Part shown: positions 8,658 through 18,071 of the stretch, in pieces
Layout: every line of letters starts with the position of its first letter
How positions within the stretch are numbered: the first letter of the stretch is position 1
Source: Rhodoblastus sp963736175
Lineage (GTDB): Bacteria > Pseudomonadota > Alphaproteobacteria > Rhizobiales > Beijerinckiaceae
Length of the DNA stretch: 64,000 nt
Direction: 5' to 3'
Assembly: GCA_963736175.1 (NCBI GenBank)
Contig: CAVTNU010000002.1
Span: 558,001-622,000 of the forward strand
Notes under the pieces: model-generated
The model's database searches: none
The model's input: the letters and a program-made list of their open reading frames with translations, nothing else
Told to the model about the DNA's origin: nothing
Program-made: the position numbers and the translations under genes

Positions 8658-11504
8658 ATGAGCCTCATCAAGGAAATCGACTTCGGCACGCCGATCCGGC
8701 TCGCCGAAACGCAAGTGACCCTGACTATCGACGGGGAGCGCGTCAGCGTTCCCAAAGGCGCCTCGGTGATGGCCGCCGCGATGAGCCGCGGCGTCAAAAT
8801 CCCCAAACTTTGCGCCAGCGACAGTATTGAGCCTTTCGGCTCCTGCCGTCTCTGTCTGGTCGAAATCGAGGGGCGGCGCGGCACGCCGGCCTCCTGCACG
8901 ACGCCGGCGGAAGACGGCATGGTCGTGCGCACGCAGAGCGAACGTCTGGCCAGACTGCGCCGGGGGGTGATGGAGCTATACATTTCCGACCATCCGCTCG
9001 ATTGTCTGACTTGCGCCGCCAACGGCGATTGCGAGTTGCAGGACGCAGCGGGCGAAGTCGGGCTGCGCGAAGTGCGTTACGGAGACAAAGGCGCCAATCA
9101 TCTCGACGACGCGAGGGACGAATCCAATCCTTATTTCGCTTACGATCCGTCCAAATGCATCGTCTGCAGCCGTTGCGTGCGCGCCTGCGAGGAAGTGCAG
9201 GGAACTTTCGCCCTGACCATCGAGGGTCGGGGCTTCGAATCCCGCGTAAAACCGGGGCCGACCGACTTTCTCGGGTCCGAATGCGTTTCTTGCGGCGCGT
9301 GCGTGCAGGCCTGTCCGACCGCGACCTTGATCGAGAAAAGCGTCGTCGCGCGCGGTCAGCCGGAGCATTCCAAGGTTACGACCTGCGCCTATTGCGGCGT
9401 CGGCTGTTCGTTCAAGGCGGAAATGCGCGGCGACGAGTTGATCCGTATGGTCCCCTACAAGCATGGTCAGGCCAACGAAGGCCATTCCTGCGTCAAGGGA
9501 CGGTTCGCCTACGGCTACGCCACCCATAAGGACCGGATCGTCACGCCGATGATCCGCGAAAGGATCACGGATCCCTGGCGCGCGGTTTCGTGGGACGAGG
9601 CGATCGCGCGCGCGGCCAGCGAATTCAAGCGCCTGCAGACCAAATACGGCCGCGAGTCCATCGGCGTCATCACGTCCTCGCGCTGCACCAACGAGGAAGT
9701 GTTTCTGTTGCAGAAGCTGACGCGCGCCGCCTTTCGCAACAACAATGTCGACACCTGCGCGCGCGTCTGCCATTCGCCGACCGGCTATGGCCTCAGCGTC
9801 ACGCTCGGCACGTCGGCCGGCACCCAGGATTTCAAGTCGGTCGATCAGGCCGACGTCGTGCTCGTCATCGGCGCCAATCCGACCGACGGCCATCCGGTCT
9901 TCGCCTCGCGTTTGAAGAAACGTCTGCGCGCCGGGGCCAAGCTGATCGTCGCCGATCCGCGCGGCATCGATCTGACGCGTTCGCCGCATGTCGCGGCGGC
10001 CTATCATCTGAAACTGCGGCCGGGAACCAATGTCGCGCTGATCAACGCCCTAGCCCATGTCGTCGTCACCGAAGGGCTGGTCGACGAAGCCTATGTGCGC
10101 GCCCGTTGCGATCTCGGCGAATTCGAGACCTGGGCGCGCTTCATCGCGCTGGAGCGCAATTCGCCGGAGCAGAGCGAGCAATATACCGGCGTGCCGGCGA
10201 AGGACGTGCGTGAAGCCGCGCGGCTTTACGCCACGGGCGGCAATGGCGCGATCTATTATGGCCTCGGCGTCACCGAGCACAGCCAGGGTTCGACCACGGT
10301 GATGGCCCTCGCCAATCTGGCGATGGCCACCGGCAATATCGGCCATGTCGGCGCCGGCGTGAATCCGCTGCGCGGTCAAAATAACGTGCAGGGCTCATGC
10401 GACATGGGTTCGTTCCCGCATGAGTTTTCCGGTTATCGCCATGTTTCCGACGACGCCACGCGCGAAAGCTTCGAGGCGATGTGGGGCTTGAAGCTCGACG
10501 ACGAGCCGGGCCTGCGCATTCCCAACATGCTCGACGAGGCGGTCGCCGGCAATTTCAAGGGCCTGTTCGTGCAGGGCGAGGACATCGCCCAATCCGATCC
10601 CAACACCCAGCATGTGACGGCCGGCCTCGCCGCCATGGAATGCGTGGTGATTCAGGATCTTTTCCTGAACGAAACGGCGAAATACGCGCACGTGTTCCTG
10701 CCCGGCGCCTCCTTCCTCGAAAAGGACGGCACCTTCACCAATGCGGAGCGGCGCATCAACCGCGTGCGGCAGGTGATGGCGCCGCTTTGCGGCAAAGAGG
10801 AATGGCGTGTCGCGGTCGAGCTTGCCAAGGCGCTCGGCTATGAGATGAACTATTCGCATCCCAGCGAAATCATGGACGAGATCGCCGCTCTGACGCCGAC
10901 TTTCCGCGGCGTGAGCTATAAAAAGCTCGACGAAATGGGTTCGGTGCAATGGCCTTGCAACGACGCCGCGCCGCAGGGCACGCCGATCATGCATGTCGAC
11001 CGTTTCGTGATCGGCAAGGGGCGGTTCATGCTGACCGAATATGTGCCGACGAGCGAGCGCAGCGGGCCGCGCTTTCCGCTGATCCTGACGACGGGACGCA
11101 TTCTTTCGCAATATAACGTCGGCGCGCAGACGCGGCGCACCGACAACGTTCTCTGGCACAAGGAGGACGAGCTCGAAATCCATCCCTTCGACGCCGAACA
11201 GCGCGGCATTCTCGACGGCGATCTTGTCTCCCTGTCGAGTCGCGCCGGAAATGTGGCTTTGCGCGCGAAGATATCGGAACGGATGCAGCCGGGCGTTGTC
11301 TATACGACGTTCCATCATCCGGGCTCGGGCGCCAATGTGGTGACCACCGACAATTCCGACTGGGCGACCAATTGCCCGGAATACAAGGTGACGGCGGTAG
11401 ACGTGCGACGCACCAACGCGTTGTCGATGTGGCAGGAGCGCAACGGCGAGGAAGATATTTCGCTGCGGAAAATTCTGGAGGCTGCGCCCGATGCCGCGGA
11501 ATGA
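8658..11504 (+). CDS. fdsA: NAD-dependent formate dehydrogenase, catalytic alpha subunit (molybdopterin)
   Basis: This 948-residue protein oxidises formate to CO2 at a bis-MGD cofactor. Reading from the N-terminus there is a [2Fe-2S] ferredoxin domain (CASDSIEPFGSCRLC), a NuoG-type His-Cys cluster site (HPLDCLTCAANGDC), two [4Fe-4S] sites (CIVCSRCVRAC and CVSCGACVQAC), then the molybdopterin domain with its own [4Fe-4S] loop (CAYCGVGC). The active-site residue is C371 in CARVCHSP, so this is a cysteine, not selenocysteine, enzyme. The C-terminal molydopterin dinucleotide-binding domain is complete. Size and order match FdsA of Rhodobacter and Cupriavidus. Its last 14 bases overlap fdhD. Confidence 0.95.
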   Translation: MSLIKEIDFGTPIRLAETQVTLTIDGERVSVPKGASVMAAAMSRGVKIPKLCASDSIEPFGSCRLCLVEIEGRRGTPASCTTPAEDGMVVRTQSERLARLRRGVMELYISDHPLDCLTCAANGDCELQDAAGEVGLREVRYGDKGANHLDDARDESNPYFAYDPSKCIVCSRCVRACEEVQGTFALTIEGRGFESRVKPGPTDFLGSECVSCGACVQACPTATLIEKSVVARGQPEHSKVTTCAYCGVGCSFKAEMRGDELIRMVPYKHGQANEGHSCVKGRFAYGYATHKDRIVTPMIRERITDPWRAVSWDEAIARAASEFKRLQTKYGRESIGVITSSRCTNEEVFLLQKLTRAAFRNNNVDTCARVCHSPTGYGLSVTLGTSAGTQDFKSVDQADVVLVIGANPTDGHPVFASRLKKRLRAGAKLIVADPRGIDLTRSPHVAAAYHLKLRPGTNVALINALAHVVVTEGLVDEAYVRARCDLGEFETWARFIALERNSPEQSEQYTGVPAKDVREAARLYATGGNGAIYYGLGVTEHSQGSTTVMALANLAMATGNIGHVGAGVNPLRGQNNVQGSCDMGSFPHEFSGYRHVSDDATRESFEAMWGLKLDDEPGLRIPNMLDEAVAGNFKGLFVQGEDIAQSDPNTQHVTAGLAAMECVVIQDLFLNETAKYAHVFLPGASFLEKDGTFTNAERRINRVRQVMAPLCGKEEWRVAVELAKALGYEMNYSHPSEIMDEIAALTPTFRGVSYKKLDEMGSVQWPCNDAAPQGTPIMHVDRFVIGKGRFMLTEYVPTSERSGPRFPLILTTGRILSQYNVGAQTRRTDNVLWHKEDELEIHPFDAEQRGILDGDLVSLSSRAGNVALRAKISERMQPGVVYTTFHHPGSGANVVTTDNSDWATNCPEYKVTAVDVRRTNALSMWQERNGEEDISLRKILEAAPDAAE

Positions 11505-12351
11505 GCCATTGTCCGCTGGTCTCTTGCCGGCGTCGCGTTTGACGAGGGCGCGAAAGATCGACGCCGCCAGCGGCCTTAGCCTGCCCTCGCAGCGCGCCAT
11601 CGCTATGGAAATTCCGGTTTCTTTCGTTTACGGCGACGCGCCCTATGCGGTGATGATGGCCAGCCCCGGCGACGCCGAGGATTTCGCCTATGGGTTCAGC
11701 CTGACCGAAGGACTGGTTCGCTCGGCGGAAGAAATTAGGCGGGTGAACGTCACGCCGCAAGCTCATGGACTGACGCTGGAGATCGAACTGGCGCCGGGGC
11801 GGTTTCGCGAACATCTCGCCCGCCGTCGCGCCATGACCGGCCGCACGTCCTGCGGCCTGTGCGGCGTCGAGACGGTTGAGCAATTGCCGCAAGCCGAACG
11901 CCTCGACCGTGCGGCGCCGATCGCGCCCAAGGCTTTGTTCGCGGCTCTCGCCAATCTCGAAAAGAGCCAGAAGCTCAACGCCGCCACTCACGCCGTACAC
12001 GCCGCGGCCTTCTGTTCGCGCGATGGCGCGCTCGTCGCCCTGCGCGAGGACGTCGGGCGCCACAACGCCCTCGACAAGCTGATCGGCGCGCTTCTGCGCG
12101 AAAATGCCTCGCCGCGCGAAGGCTTCGTCGTCGTCACCAGCCGCGCCTCGTTTGAAATGGTCGAGAAGACGGCGATTTTCGGCGCGACGACATTGGTCGC
12201 CATTTCGGCGCCGACATCTCTGGCGATCGAACGCGCGGAAAAGCTCGGCCTGACGCTGGCGGCCATCGCCCGCGCCGACGGCGTGATGGTTTTCGCCGGC
12301 GCGCTCGCGCCCGATCCGCGCGGACTGGAACGAGAGGCGGCGGCGTCATGA
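11491..12351 (+). CDS. fdhD: Formate dehydrogenase accessory sulfurtransferase FdhD/FdsC
   Basis: The 286-residue product carries the FdhD hallmark CGLCG, with C121 and C124 as the sulfur-carrying pair. FdhD proteins pass sulfur from a cysteine desulfurase to the bis-MGD cofactor, without which formate dehydrogenase is inactive. Its position between fdsA and fdsD corresponds to fdsC in the fdsGBACD order. ATG 11491 lies inside the end of fdsA; the stop overlaps the next start in an ATGA, so the subunits and maturation factor should be made together. Confidence 0.92.
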   Translation: MPRNEPLSAGLLPASRLTRARKIDAASGLSLPSQRAIAMEIPVSFVYGDAPYAVMMASPGDAEDFAYGFSLTEGLVRSAEEIRRVNVTPQAHGLTLEIELAPGRFREHLARRRAMTGRTSCGLCGVETVEQLPQAERLDRAAPIAPKALFAALANLEKSQKLNAATHAVHAAAFCSRDGALVALREDVGRHNALDKLIGALLRENASPREGFVVVTSRASFEMVEKTAIFGATTLVAISAPTSLAIERAEKLGLTLAAIARADGVMVFAGALAPDPRGLEREAAAS

Positions 12352-12617
12352 ACAGCGAAGCCGATCACATTGCGCCCATGACGGGTCCAGAAAAACTGAT
12401 CCGCATGGCGCGGGAAATCGCCGAATTCTTCATGGCCTATCCGCAGGAGAGGGCGGCGGCGTCCATCGCCAGCCACATCAATCGGTTCTGGACGCCGAAA
12501 ATGCGCGAAGAGTTTCTCGCCGCTTATGGCGAGGCTTCGCCCGACTTATCGCCGTTGCTGCGCGCCGCGCGCGGCGAGATCAAACGAAGAAAAAACGACG
12601 CGGGCGCGCCGCGATAA
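12348..12617 (+). CDS. fdsD: NAD-dependent formate dehydrogenase, delta subunit
   Basis: This 89-residue protein matches the short FdsD family: LIRMAREIAEFFMAYP followed by IASHINRFWTPKMREEF and a basic tail. FdsD is required for a stable active enzyme in related systems, though its exact role is unclear. The ATGA overlap with fdhD and position as last dehydrogenase gene agree. It ends 20 bases before the transporter gene, which probably belongs to the same transcript. Confidence 0.9.
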   Translation: MNSEADHIAPMTGPEKLIRMAREIAEFFMAYPQERAAASIASHINRFWTPKMREEFLAAYGEASPDLSPLLRAARGEIKRRKNDAGAPR

Positions 12618-12637
12618 TAATCTTTGGGAGGGAAACG

Positions 12638-14284
12638 ATGAACATACCGACTTCAATCGAAGCGTCGCCGCCGGGCCTGTTCGATCGCGAACATACGATC
12701 GCCAAGGAGGGCTTCAACCGGTGGCTGGTGCCTCCGGCGGCGCTCGCCATCCATCTGTGCATCGGCATGGCCTACGGGTTCTCGGTGTTCTGGCTGCCGC
12801 TGAGCCGCGCCGTCGGCGTCGGCGCCGCGGTCGCCTGTCCGGCGGGTTCCGGCCTGATGACGGCGCTTTTCACCACCACCTGCGACTGGAAGGTCGCCGA
12901 TCTCGGCTGGATGTTCACGCTGTTCTTCATTCTGCTCGGGTCTTCGGCGGCGTTGTTCGGCGGCTGGCTGGAGCGGGCCGGACCGCGCAAGGCGGCGGCC
13001 GTGGCGGCGCTGTGCTGGGGCGGCGGCCTGGCGCTCGGCGCGCTCGGCGTCTATCTGCACCAGCTCTGGCTGCTTTGGCTTGGCCCGGGCGTGATCGGCG
13101 GCGTCGGCCTCGGTCTTGGCTATATTTCGCCGGTTTCGACCCTGATCAAATGGTTTCCCGACAAGCGCGGCATGGCCACCGGCATGGCGATCATGGGGTT
13201 TGGCGGCGGCGCGATGATCGGCGCGCCATTGGCCAATTTGCTGATGAACCATTTCAAAAGCGCGACGTCGGTCGGCGTCTGGGAGACCCTGCTGATTCTT
13301 GGCGCGGGCTATTTCGTTTACATGCTCGGCGGCGCTTTCGGCTACCGCATTCCGCCCGCCGGCTGGCGGCCGGAGGGCTGGACCCCGCCGACCAGCGCCA
13401 ACAAGATGATCACGCATGGCGACGTCGATCTCAAGGACGCGCATAAAACTCCGCAGTTCTGGCTGATCTGGGCGGTCCTCACGCTCAACGTCTCCGCCGG
13501 CATCGGCGTGATCGGCATGGCCTCGCCGATGTTGCAGGAGGTTTTTGGCGGTTCGCTGATCGGCAAGCCTGAACTGGGTTTCGCCGCGCTCGACGCTTCG
13601 CAGAAGACCGCCATCGCCGGCATCGCCGCGGGCTTCGCCGGGCTGCTGTCGCTGTTCAACATCGCCGGGCGGTTCTTCTGGGCGTCGCTGTCGGACAAAC
13701 TCGGGCGCAAGATCACCTATTTTGTTTTCTTCGCTTTGGGCATCGCGCTTTACGCCGGCGCGCCGAGTTTCGCGCATCTGGGTTCGAAGGCTTTGTTCGT
13801 CGGCGCCTTCTGTATCATCCTGTCGATGTACGGCGGCGGTTTCGCCACCGTGCCGGCCTATCTGGCCGATATTTTCGGCACGCAATATGTCGGCGCCATT
13901 CACGGACGCTTGCTTACGGCGTGGTCGACGGCCGGGATCATCGGCCCGGTGGTGGTGAACTACATCCGTGAGTTCAACAAGGCCGCCGGCGTCCCCGCCG
14001 ACCGGCTCTACGACGTCACCATGTATGTTCTGGTCGCCTTTCTGGTGTTGGGGTTGATCTGCAACGCCCTGGTGCGTCCGGTCGACGACAAGTGGCTGAT
14101 GAAGGACGAGGACGTCGCCAAGCTCAATCAGGCGCACGCGCTGCCGTCCGGCCCGATCGGCTCGCACGGCATCGGTCTTGGCGGCTTCGATCTCAAGACG
14201 GCGCTGGCTTGGGCGGCGGTCGGCGTTCCACTCGCCTGGGGCGTGTGGAAGACGCTGGAGAGCGCGCTGAAAATCTTTCAATAG
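12638..14284 (+). CDS. Oxalate/formate antiporter family MFS transporter
   Basis: The 548-residue protein has about twelve hydrophobic segments typical of the major facilitator superfamily, with the oxalate:formate antiporter (OFA) opening IHLCIGMAYGFSVFWLPLSR and a GMATGMAIMGFGGGAMIG segment near residue 180. It follows a GGGAGGG ribosome site, 20 bases after fdsD, so it is likely co-transcribed with formate dehydrogenase and could bring formate, or oxalate in exchange for formate, across the inner membrane. No oxalyl-CoA decarboxylase or formyl-CoA transferase gene is in the window, so an oxalate role is unproven. It is longer than OxlT (about 420 residues) because of an extended central loop. 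A bidirectional terminator follows. Confidence 0.87.
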   Translation: MNIPTSIEASPPGLFDREHTIAKEGFNRWLVPPAALAIHLCIGMAYGFSVFWLPLSRAVGVGAAVACPAGSGLMTALFTTTCDWKVADLGWMFTLFFILLGSSAALFGGWLERAGPRKAAAVAALCWGGGLALGALGVYLHQLWLLWLGPGVIGGVGLGLGYISPVSTLIKWFPDKRGMATGMAIMGFGGGAMIGAPLANLLMNHFKSATSVGVWETLLILGAGYFVYMLGGAFGYRIPPAGWRPEGWTPPTSANKMITHGDVDLKDAHKTPQFWLIWAVLTLNVSAGIGVIGMASPMLQEVFGGSLIGKPELGFAALDASQKTAIAGIAAGFAGLLSLFNIAGRFFWASLSDKLGRKITYFVFFALGIALYAGAPSFAHLGSKALFVGAFCIILSMYGGGFATVPAYLADIFGTQYVGAIHGRLLTAWSTAGIIGPVVVNYIREFNKAAGVPADRLYDVTMYVLVAFLVLGLICNALVRPVDDKWLMKDEDVAKLNQAHALPSGPIGSHGIGLGGFDLKTALAWAAVGVPLAWGVWKTLESALKIFQ

Positions 14285-14295
14285 GCGCTGTCCGC

Positions 14296-14333
14296 GACAA
14301 AGAAAGACCGCTCTCGCAGCGGCCTTTTTTGTC
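14296..14333. terminator. Rho-independent terminator, probably bidirectional
   Basis: CCGCT (14308-14312) and AGCGG (14318-14322) form the stem, followed by six T residues (14325-14330). GACAAA at 14296-14301 can pair with TTTGTC at 14328-14333, giving an A-rich mirror arm for the opposite strand. It lies between the convergent transporter and cell-wall hydrolase genes and would serve both. Confidence 0.7.
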
Positions 14334-14335
14334 GC

Positions 14336-15625
14336 TCACGTCTGGCCAGGTTTGAGCTGATAGAAGATGTGGCGGCCGATCACGTCGGTTTTTTTCAACC
14401 GGCGCGCCCAGCGCGGATGAACGTAAGTGGCGTGATAATGGGTCGAGCCGCCGACGTCGGCCACCCAGGTCTTGCCGGCCAGAACCTCGTCGGCGATACG
14501 CGTGGCGATCGCCCAATTGTCCTGCTCGCGAATGCGCAGCGCCTTGCCCTCGCAGGCGAAGGAGAACTGGCAGGCCTTGTAGTGGCGCCGGTTCTGGAAC
14601 ACCACGCCGCAGATCGAGGTCGGGTAAAGGCCGGACGTCGTGCGGTTGAGAATGACCTGGGCGACGGCGGCCTGACCTTCTTCCGGCTCGTCGCGCGCTT
14701 CGAAATAGATCGCCTGGGCGAGGCAGCGCTTTTCCGCGTCGAGACGCTCGGGCGCGATCAAGGCGGCGTAATTGGTCCGCTCGCCCGGGCGCGGGACGAC
14801 GGCGACAGGCGGCGGCGCCTTGGCGATGACGCTGTCGGCTTTCGCGACGGCGCTGTCGGCCTTGGCGGAGGCGACGACCTCGATTGGCGTCTGATCCGAA
14901 TCGAGCGGCGTATTCGAGGACAGCGCGACGGCGCGCGGCACGGCGGGCGTGGCGCCCTGGGCGGCGCGCGCGGCGAGATTGGCGGGGCGCACGGTGAACG
15001 CCGAGCCGCCCTGTTGCGGCGAAGCGTCGGCGCTGGCCTTCTGCGTCGTCGGGCTTTCGCCGTCCGGCCAGGCTTCGAAAGCGGCGACCGTCTCGGGACC
15101 CGGAACGTCGCCCTCGCTCGGGGCGAAGGCGGAGGCCAGGCCGCTTTGCTCGAAGCCGAAGATCAGGCGATCGGCGCGCATCGCGCCAAGCCCGCCGGGC
15201 TGGCGGTATTTGCTGTCGAAAGTCGGGCGCAGGGCGACCACCGGATCGCCTTTTTTGGCGCGGTCGACGACAGGAAAGATTTTGACGTTGGCCTTGATGA
15301 CGGCGCGCGGATCGGCCTCGTCGGTCTTGGCCGGCAGATCTTCCGGCGCGCCGATGGCGAGGCGGGCCTCGCGCAGCAGGCCGCGTCCGCCGCCACCGCC
15401 CAGTTGGCTCGAAAAGGCGCGCGCGCCGGGCACGAGATCGTACGGCGCCGGCGCGGCGCGGCTCAGGATCGGCTCAAGCGAGGCGCCGGTCGGCAATTCC
15501 TGGCCGGCTTCGGCGGTGAACGAGACCAAAAGGCTCGCGCCGAGGCACCAAGGCGCCGCCACGCCCATGGCCCAGGAGAGCCGAGAGCTGGCGACACGAA
15601 AACGGTACTTCCTCGAACGACGCAT
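14336..15625 (-). CDS. Cell wall hydrolase, SleB/CwlJ-type (Hydrolase_2 domain)
   Basis: I choose the ATG at 15625 (MRRSRKYRFRV), giving 429 residues with a basic N-terminus and one hydrophobic segment (near residues 20-40), so it is exported or anchored in the inner membrane. A long low-complexity linker of Ala, Pro and Ser follows. The catalytic domain is C-terminal: CLAQAIYFEARDEPEEGQ, where the glutamates are likely catalytic, then VAQVILNR, QFSFACEG and a STHYHATYVHPRW segment. Homologous domains hydrolyse peptidoglycan in spore cortex; in proteobacteria the role is general wall remodelling. An upstream in-frame start at 15709 would add 28 residues without signal-like character. Confidence 0.82.
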   Translation of the reverse strand: MRRSRKYRFRVASSRLSWAMGVAAPWCLGASLLVSFTAEAGQELPTGASLEPILSRAAPAPYDLVPGARAFSSQLGGGGGRGLLREARLAIGAPEDLPAKTDEADPRAVIKANVKIFPVVDRAKKGDPVVALRPTFDSKYRQPGGLGAMRADRLIFGFEQSGLASAFAPSEGDVPGPETVAAFEAWPDGESPTTQKASADASPQQGGSAFTVRPANLAARAAQGATPAVPRAVALSSNTPLDSDQTPIEVVASAKADSAVAKADSVIAKAPPPVAVVPRPGERTNYAALIAPERLDAEKRCLAQAIYFEARDEPEEGQAAVAQVILNRTTSGLYPTSICGVVFQNRRHYKACQFSFACEGKALRIREQDNWAIATRIADEVLAGKTWVADVGGSTHYHATYVHPRWARRLKKTDVIGRHIFYQLKPGQT

Positions 15626-15679
15626 ACGCGACCCGAAAACAACCGACAATGCGCGGGCTTCGCCACGCTGTTCTGGCCA

Positions 15680-15706
15680 GAAAGAAAGCCCCGCGCGACG
15701 CGGGGC
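15680..15706 (-). terminator. Rho-independent terminator downstream of glyS
   Basis: On the minus strand an eight-base GC stem (15706-15699 with 15695-15688, CGA loop read on the plus strand) is followed by a T-rich run (15687-15681, TTTCTTT). It lies about 110 bases past the glyS stop and just upstream of the hydrolase gene, so it should end the glyQS transcript. Confidence 0.7.
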
Positions 15707-15814
15707 CAAGTTATGGCGCGTTTTGGTTATCGCTTTTTAAGCTTGAGGTCGCGTTACCGGGGCGGGCGCCGGCGCTGTGTCGTTTTGGCACGCGATGTTT
15801 GACGATCGGCGCGA

Positions 15815-18010
15815 TCAGGCCGTCCTGGCGTCGCCGCCGACTTTGGAGAAATCCGCCACGAGATGCATGGCGCGGCGTAATTGCGCCAGCAATCGCAGGC
15901 GGTTTCTGCGCAGCTCGGCGTCGTCCGCGTTGACCGTCACATGGTCGAAAAACGCGTCCACCGGCGCGCGCAGGCTCGCCAGCGCGCGCAAGGCGCCGTC
16001 GAAATCCTCGATTTTGAGTTTTTCGTCCGCCTCGCGTTCGGCGCGGTCGAGCGCGGCGGCCAGAGCGTGCTCCTGCGGCTCGACGCGCAATTCGGCTTGC
16101 GGACGCGTCTCGAAGGCGCCGGCGCCGTCCTTCTTTTCCTCCGCCTTGAGAATGTTGGCGGCGCGCTTGTAGCCCGCGAGCAGGCTGGCGCCGTCTTCGG
16201 TCGCCAGAAATTTATCGAGCGCCTCGATGCGGGAAACGATCATGACGAGATCGTCGCCGCCGAGCGCGAAAACCGCGTCGAGCAGATCGTGACGCGCGCC
16301 GCGATCCTTCAGATAGATTTTCAAGCGGTCGGCGAAGAAGGCGAGGAGATCCCTGCTGTTTGCAAGCCAAAAATCGCTGGCGGAAAATGGCGTCATGATA
16401 GTGTCGGGCGCGCCGTCCGGCGGACTCCTGACGAAAGGCGCCTGCGCTGAAGTAAAAATGCTTTGCAAGCTGAGTCGCAGCCCATTCTCCAGAATCAGCC
16501 GGATCACGCCGAGCGCGGCGCGGCGCAAGGCGAACGGGTCCTTCGAGCCGGTCGGCTTTTCGTCGATCGCCCAGAAGCCGACCAAAGTGTCGAGCTTGTC
16601 GGCGAGCGCCACGGCGACGGAGACCGGCGCGCTGGGGATGCGGTCGTTCGGACCCTGCGGCTTGTAATGATCCTCGATCGCGGCGGCGACGCTCGCGTCC
16701 TCGCCCTGCAAGGCGGCGTAGCGGGCGCCCATCAGGCCCTGCGTTTCAGGGAATTCGCCGACGACTTCGGTTACGAGGTCGGCCTTCGCCAGGTCGGCCG
16801 CGCGCGCCGCCAGGACCGGATCGGCGCCGACCAGCGGCGCGATTTCCCGCGCCAGCGCCATGATGCGGTCGACGCGCTGGCCCTGCGTCCCGAGATTCTG
16901 GTGAAAGACGACGTTCAGCGCGCGCAATTTGGCGAGGCGCTGATCGAGCGGCTTTCCCTTGTCGGCGTAGTCGGGCAGGGGGGCCTGGTCGGTCTTCCAG
17001 AAATAGAGCGCGTCGGAGAGGCGGGCGCGCACGACGCGGCCGTTGCCGGCGGCGATGGCATTGCCGCCGTCGCTGGCGAGAATGTTCGACACCAGCAGAA
17101 ACTTGTTGGCGAGCTTGCCGGTCTTGGGATCGCGCAGCACGAAGCATTTCTGGTTGGCTCTGATCGTCGCGCGGATCACTTCGCCGGGAATGTCGAGAAA
17201 GCTCTCCTCGAATTCGCCCATCAGCACCACCGGCCATTCGACCAGACCGGCGACCTCGTGCAGCAGCGCCTCGTCCTCGACCAGTTCAAGGCCCTGGGCG
17301 AAGGCGAGGTCCTTGGCGTCGTGCAGGATGATGTCGCGTCGCCGCTCGGGATCGAGCACGACTTTGGCCTTGGCGAGGGCGGGCAGATAATCGTCGAAAC
17401 GGCGCACCTTGATCGCCTGGGGGCTGAGAAAACGGTGGCCGTAGGTGACGTTTCCGGCCTTGATCCCGCCGATCTCGAAGGGAACGACGTCCGGCTCTTC
17501 GGTTTCGGGCCCGAAGGTGGCGAGGATGGAGTGCAGCGGGCGCACCCAGCGCAGCGCGTTCGCTTCGGCGGATTGGCGGCCCCAGCGCATCGATTTCGGC
17601 CAGGGGAAGGCTCTGATGACGGCCGGCAGGATTTCCGCCAGCACGTCGAGCGTCGCCGCGCCCTTGCGCTCAATCGCCGCGACGTAGAACTGGCCGCCCT
17701 TCTTGTCGGTCTCGATCCTGGCCTGATCCAGCGAGGCGAGGCCGGCGCTTTTCAGGAAGCCTTGCACGGCGGCCTCGGGTGCGCCGACGCGCGGCCCCTT
17801 TTTCTCTTCGCGCTGATCGGGCTGGCGCGCCGGCAGGCCGACGATATGCAGCGCGAGGCGGCGCGGCGTGACGAAAGCTTTAGCCGCCTCGTAGGTCACG
17901 CCGCGGTCGACGAGCGCGTCGGCGATGAGCTTTTGCAGGTCGCTGGCCGCTTGCGCCTGCATGCGGGCGGGGATTTCTTCGGAAAAGAGTTCGAGCAGAA
18001 GATCGGGCAT
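15815..18010 (-). CDS. glyS: Glycine--tRNA ligase, beta subunit
   Basis: This 731-residue protein opens with the family signature MPDLLLELFSEEIPARM and has the conserved segments FVTPRRLALH, RWGRQSAEANALRWVRPLHS and FPETQGLMGARYA. Its C-terminus has the anticodon-binding-type region ending in a DALY-like helix bundle (RLRLLAQLRRAMHLVADFSK). Together with GlyQ it forms the alpha2beta2 synthetase that charges tRNA-Gly; the beta subunit recognises tRNA. It follows glyQ by 61 bases on the minus strand. Slightly longer than the ~690 residues of E. coli. Confidence 0.96.
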   Translation of the reverse strand: MPDLLLELFSEEIPARMQAQAASDLQKLIADALVDRGVTYEAAKAFVTPRRLALHIVGLPARQPDQREEKKGPRVGAPEAAVQGFLKSAGLASLDQARIETDKKGGQFYVAAIERKGAATLDVLAEILPAVIRAFPWPKSMRWGRQSAEANALRWVRPLHSILATFGPETEEPDVVPFEIGGIKAGNVTYGHRFLSPQAIKVRRFDDYLPALAKAKVVLDPERRRDIILHDAKDLAFAQGLELVEDEALLHEVAGLVEWPVVLMGEFEESFLDIPGEVIRATIRANQKCFVLRDPKTGKLANKFLLVSNILASDGGNAIAAGNGRVVRARLSDALYFWKTDQAPLPDYADKGKPLDQRLAKLRALNVVFHQNLGTQGQRVDRIMALAREIAPLVGADPVLAARAADLAKADLVTEVVGEFPETQGLMGARYAALQGEDASVAAAIEDHYKPQGPNDRIPSAPVSVAVALADKLDTLVGFWAIDEKPTGSKDPFALRRAALGVIRLILENGLRLSLQSIFTSAQAPFVRSPPDGAPDTIMTPFSASDFWLANSRDLLAFFADRLKIYLKDRGARHDLLDAVFALGGDDLVMIVSRIEALDKFLATEDGASLLAGYKRAANILKAEEKKDGAGAFETRPQAELRVEPQEHALAAALDRAEREADEKLKIEDFDGALRALASLRAPVDAFFDHVTVNADDAELRRNRLRLLAQLRRAMHLVADFSKVGGDARTA

Positions 18011-18071
18011 GACGGAGATTGATCTCGAAAAATGAGGACGGGCGGCGTTCAGGCGGCGGCCAGGGCTTTCG

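Noticed and set aside
9225..9245. tRNA T-arm-like GGCTTCGAATCC pattern
   Set aside because: It is in the middle of fdsA coding sequence and no acceptor or anticodon arms surround it.
12653..14281. Long open frame opposite the OFA transporter
   Set aside because: It is rich in Arg/Asp/His with no recognisable domain and mirrors the codon pattern of the transporter; a shadow of GC-rich coding DNA.
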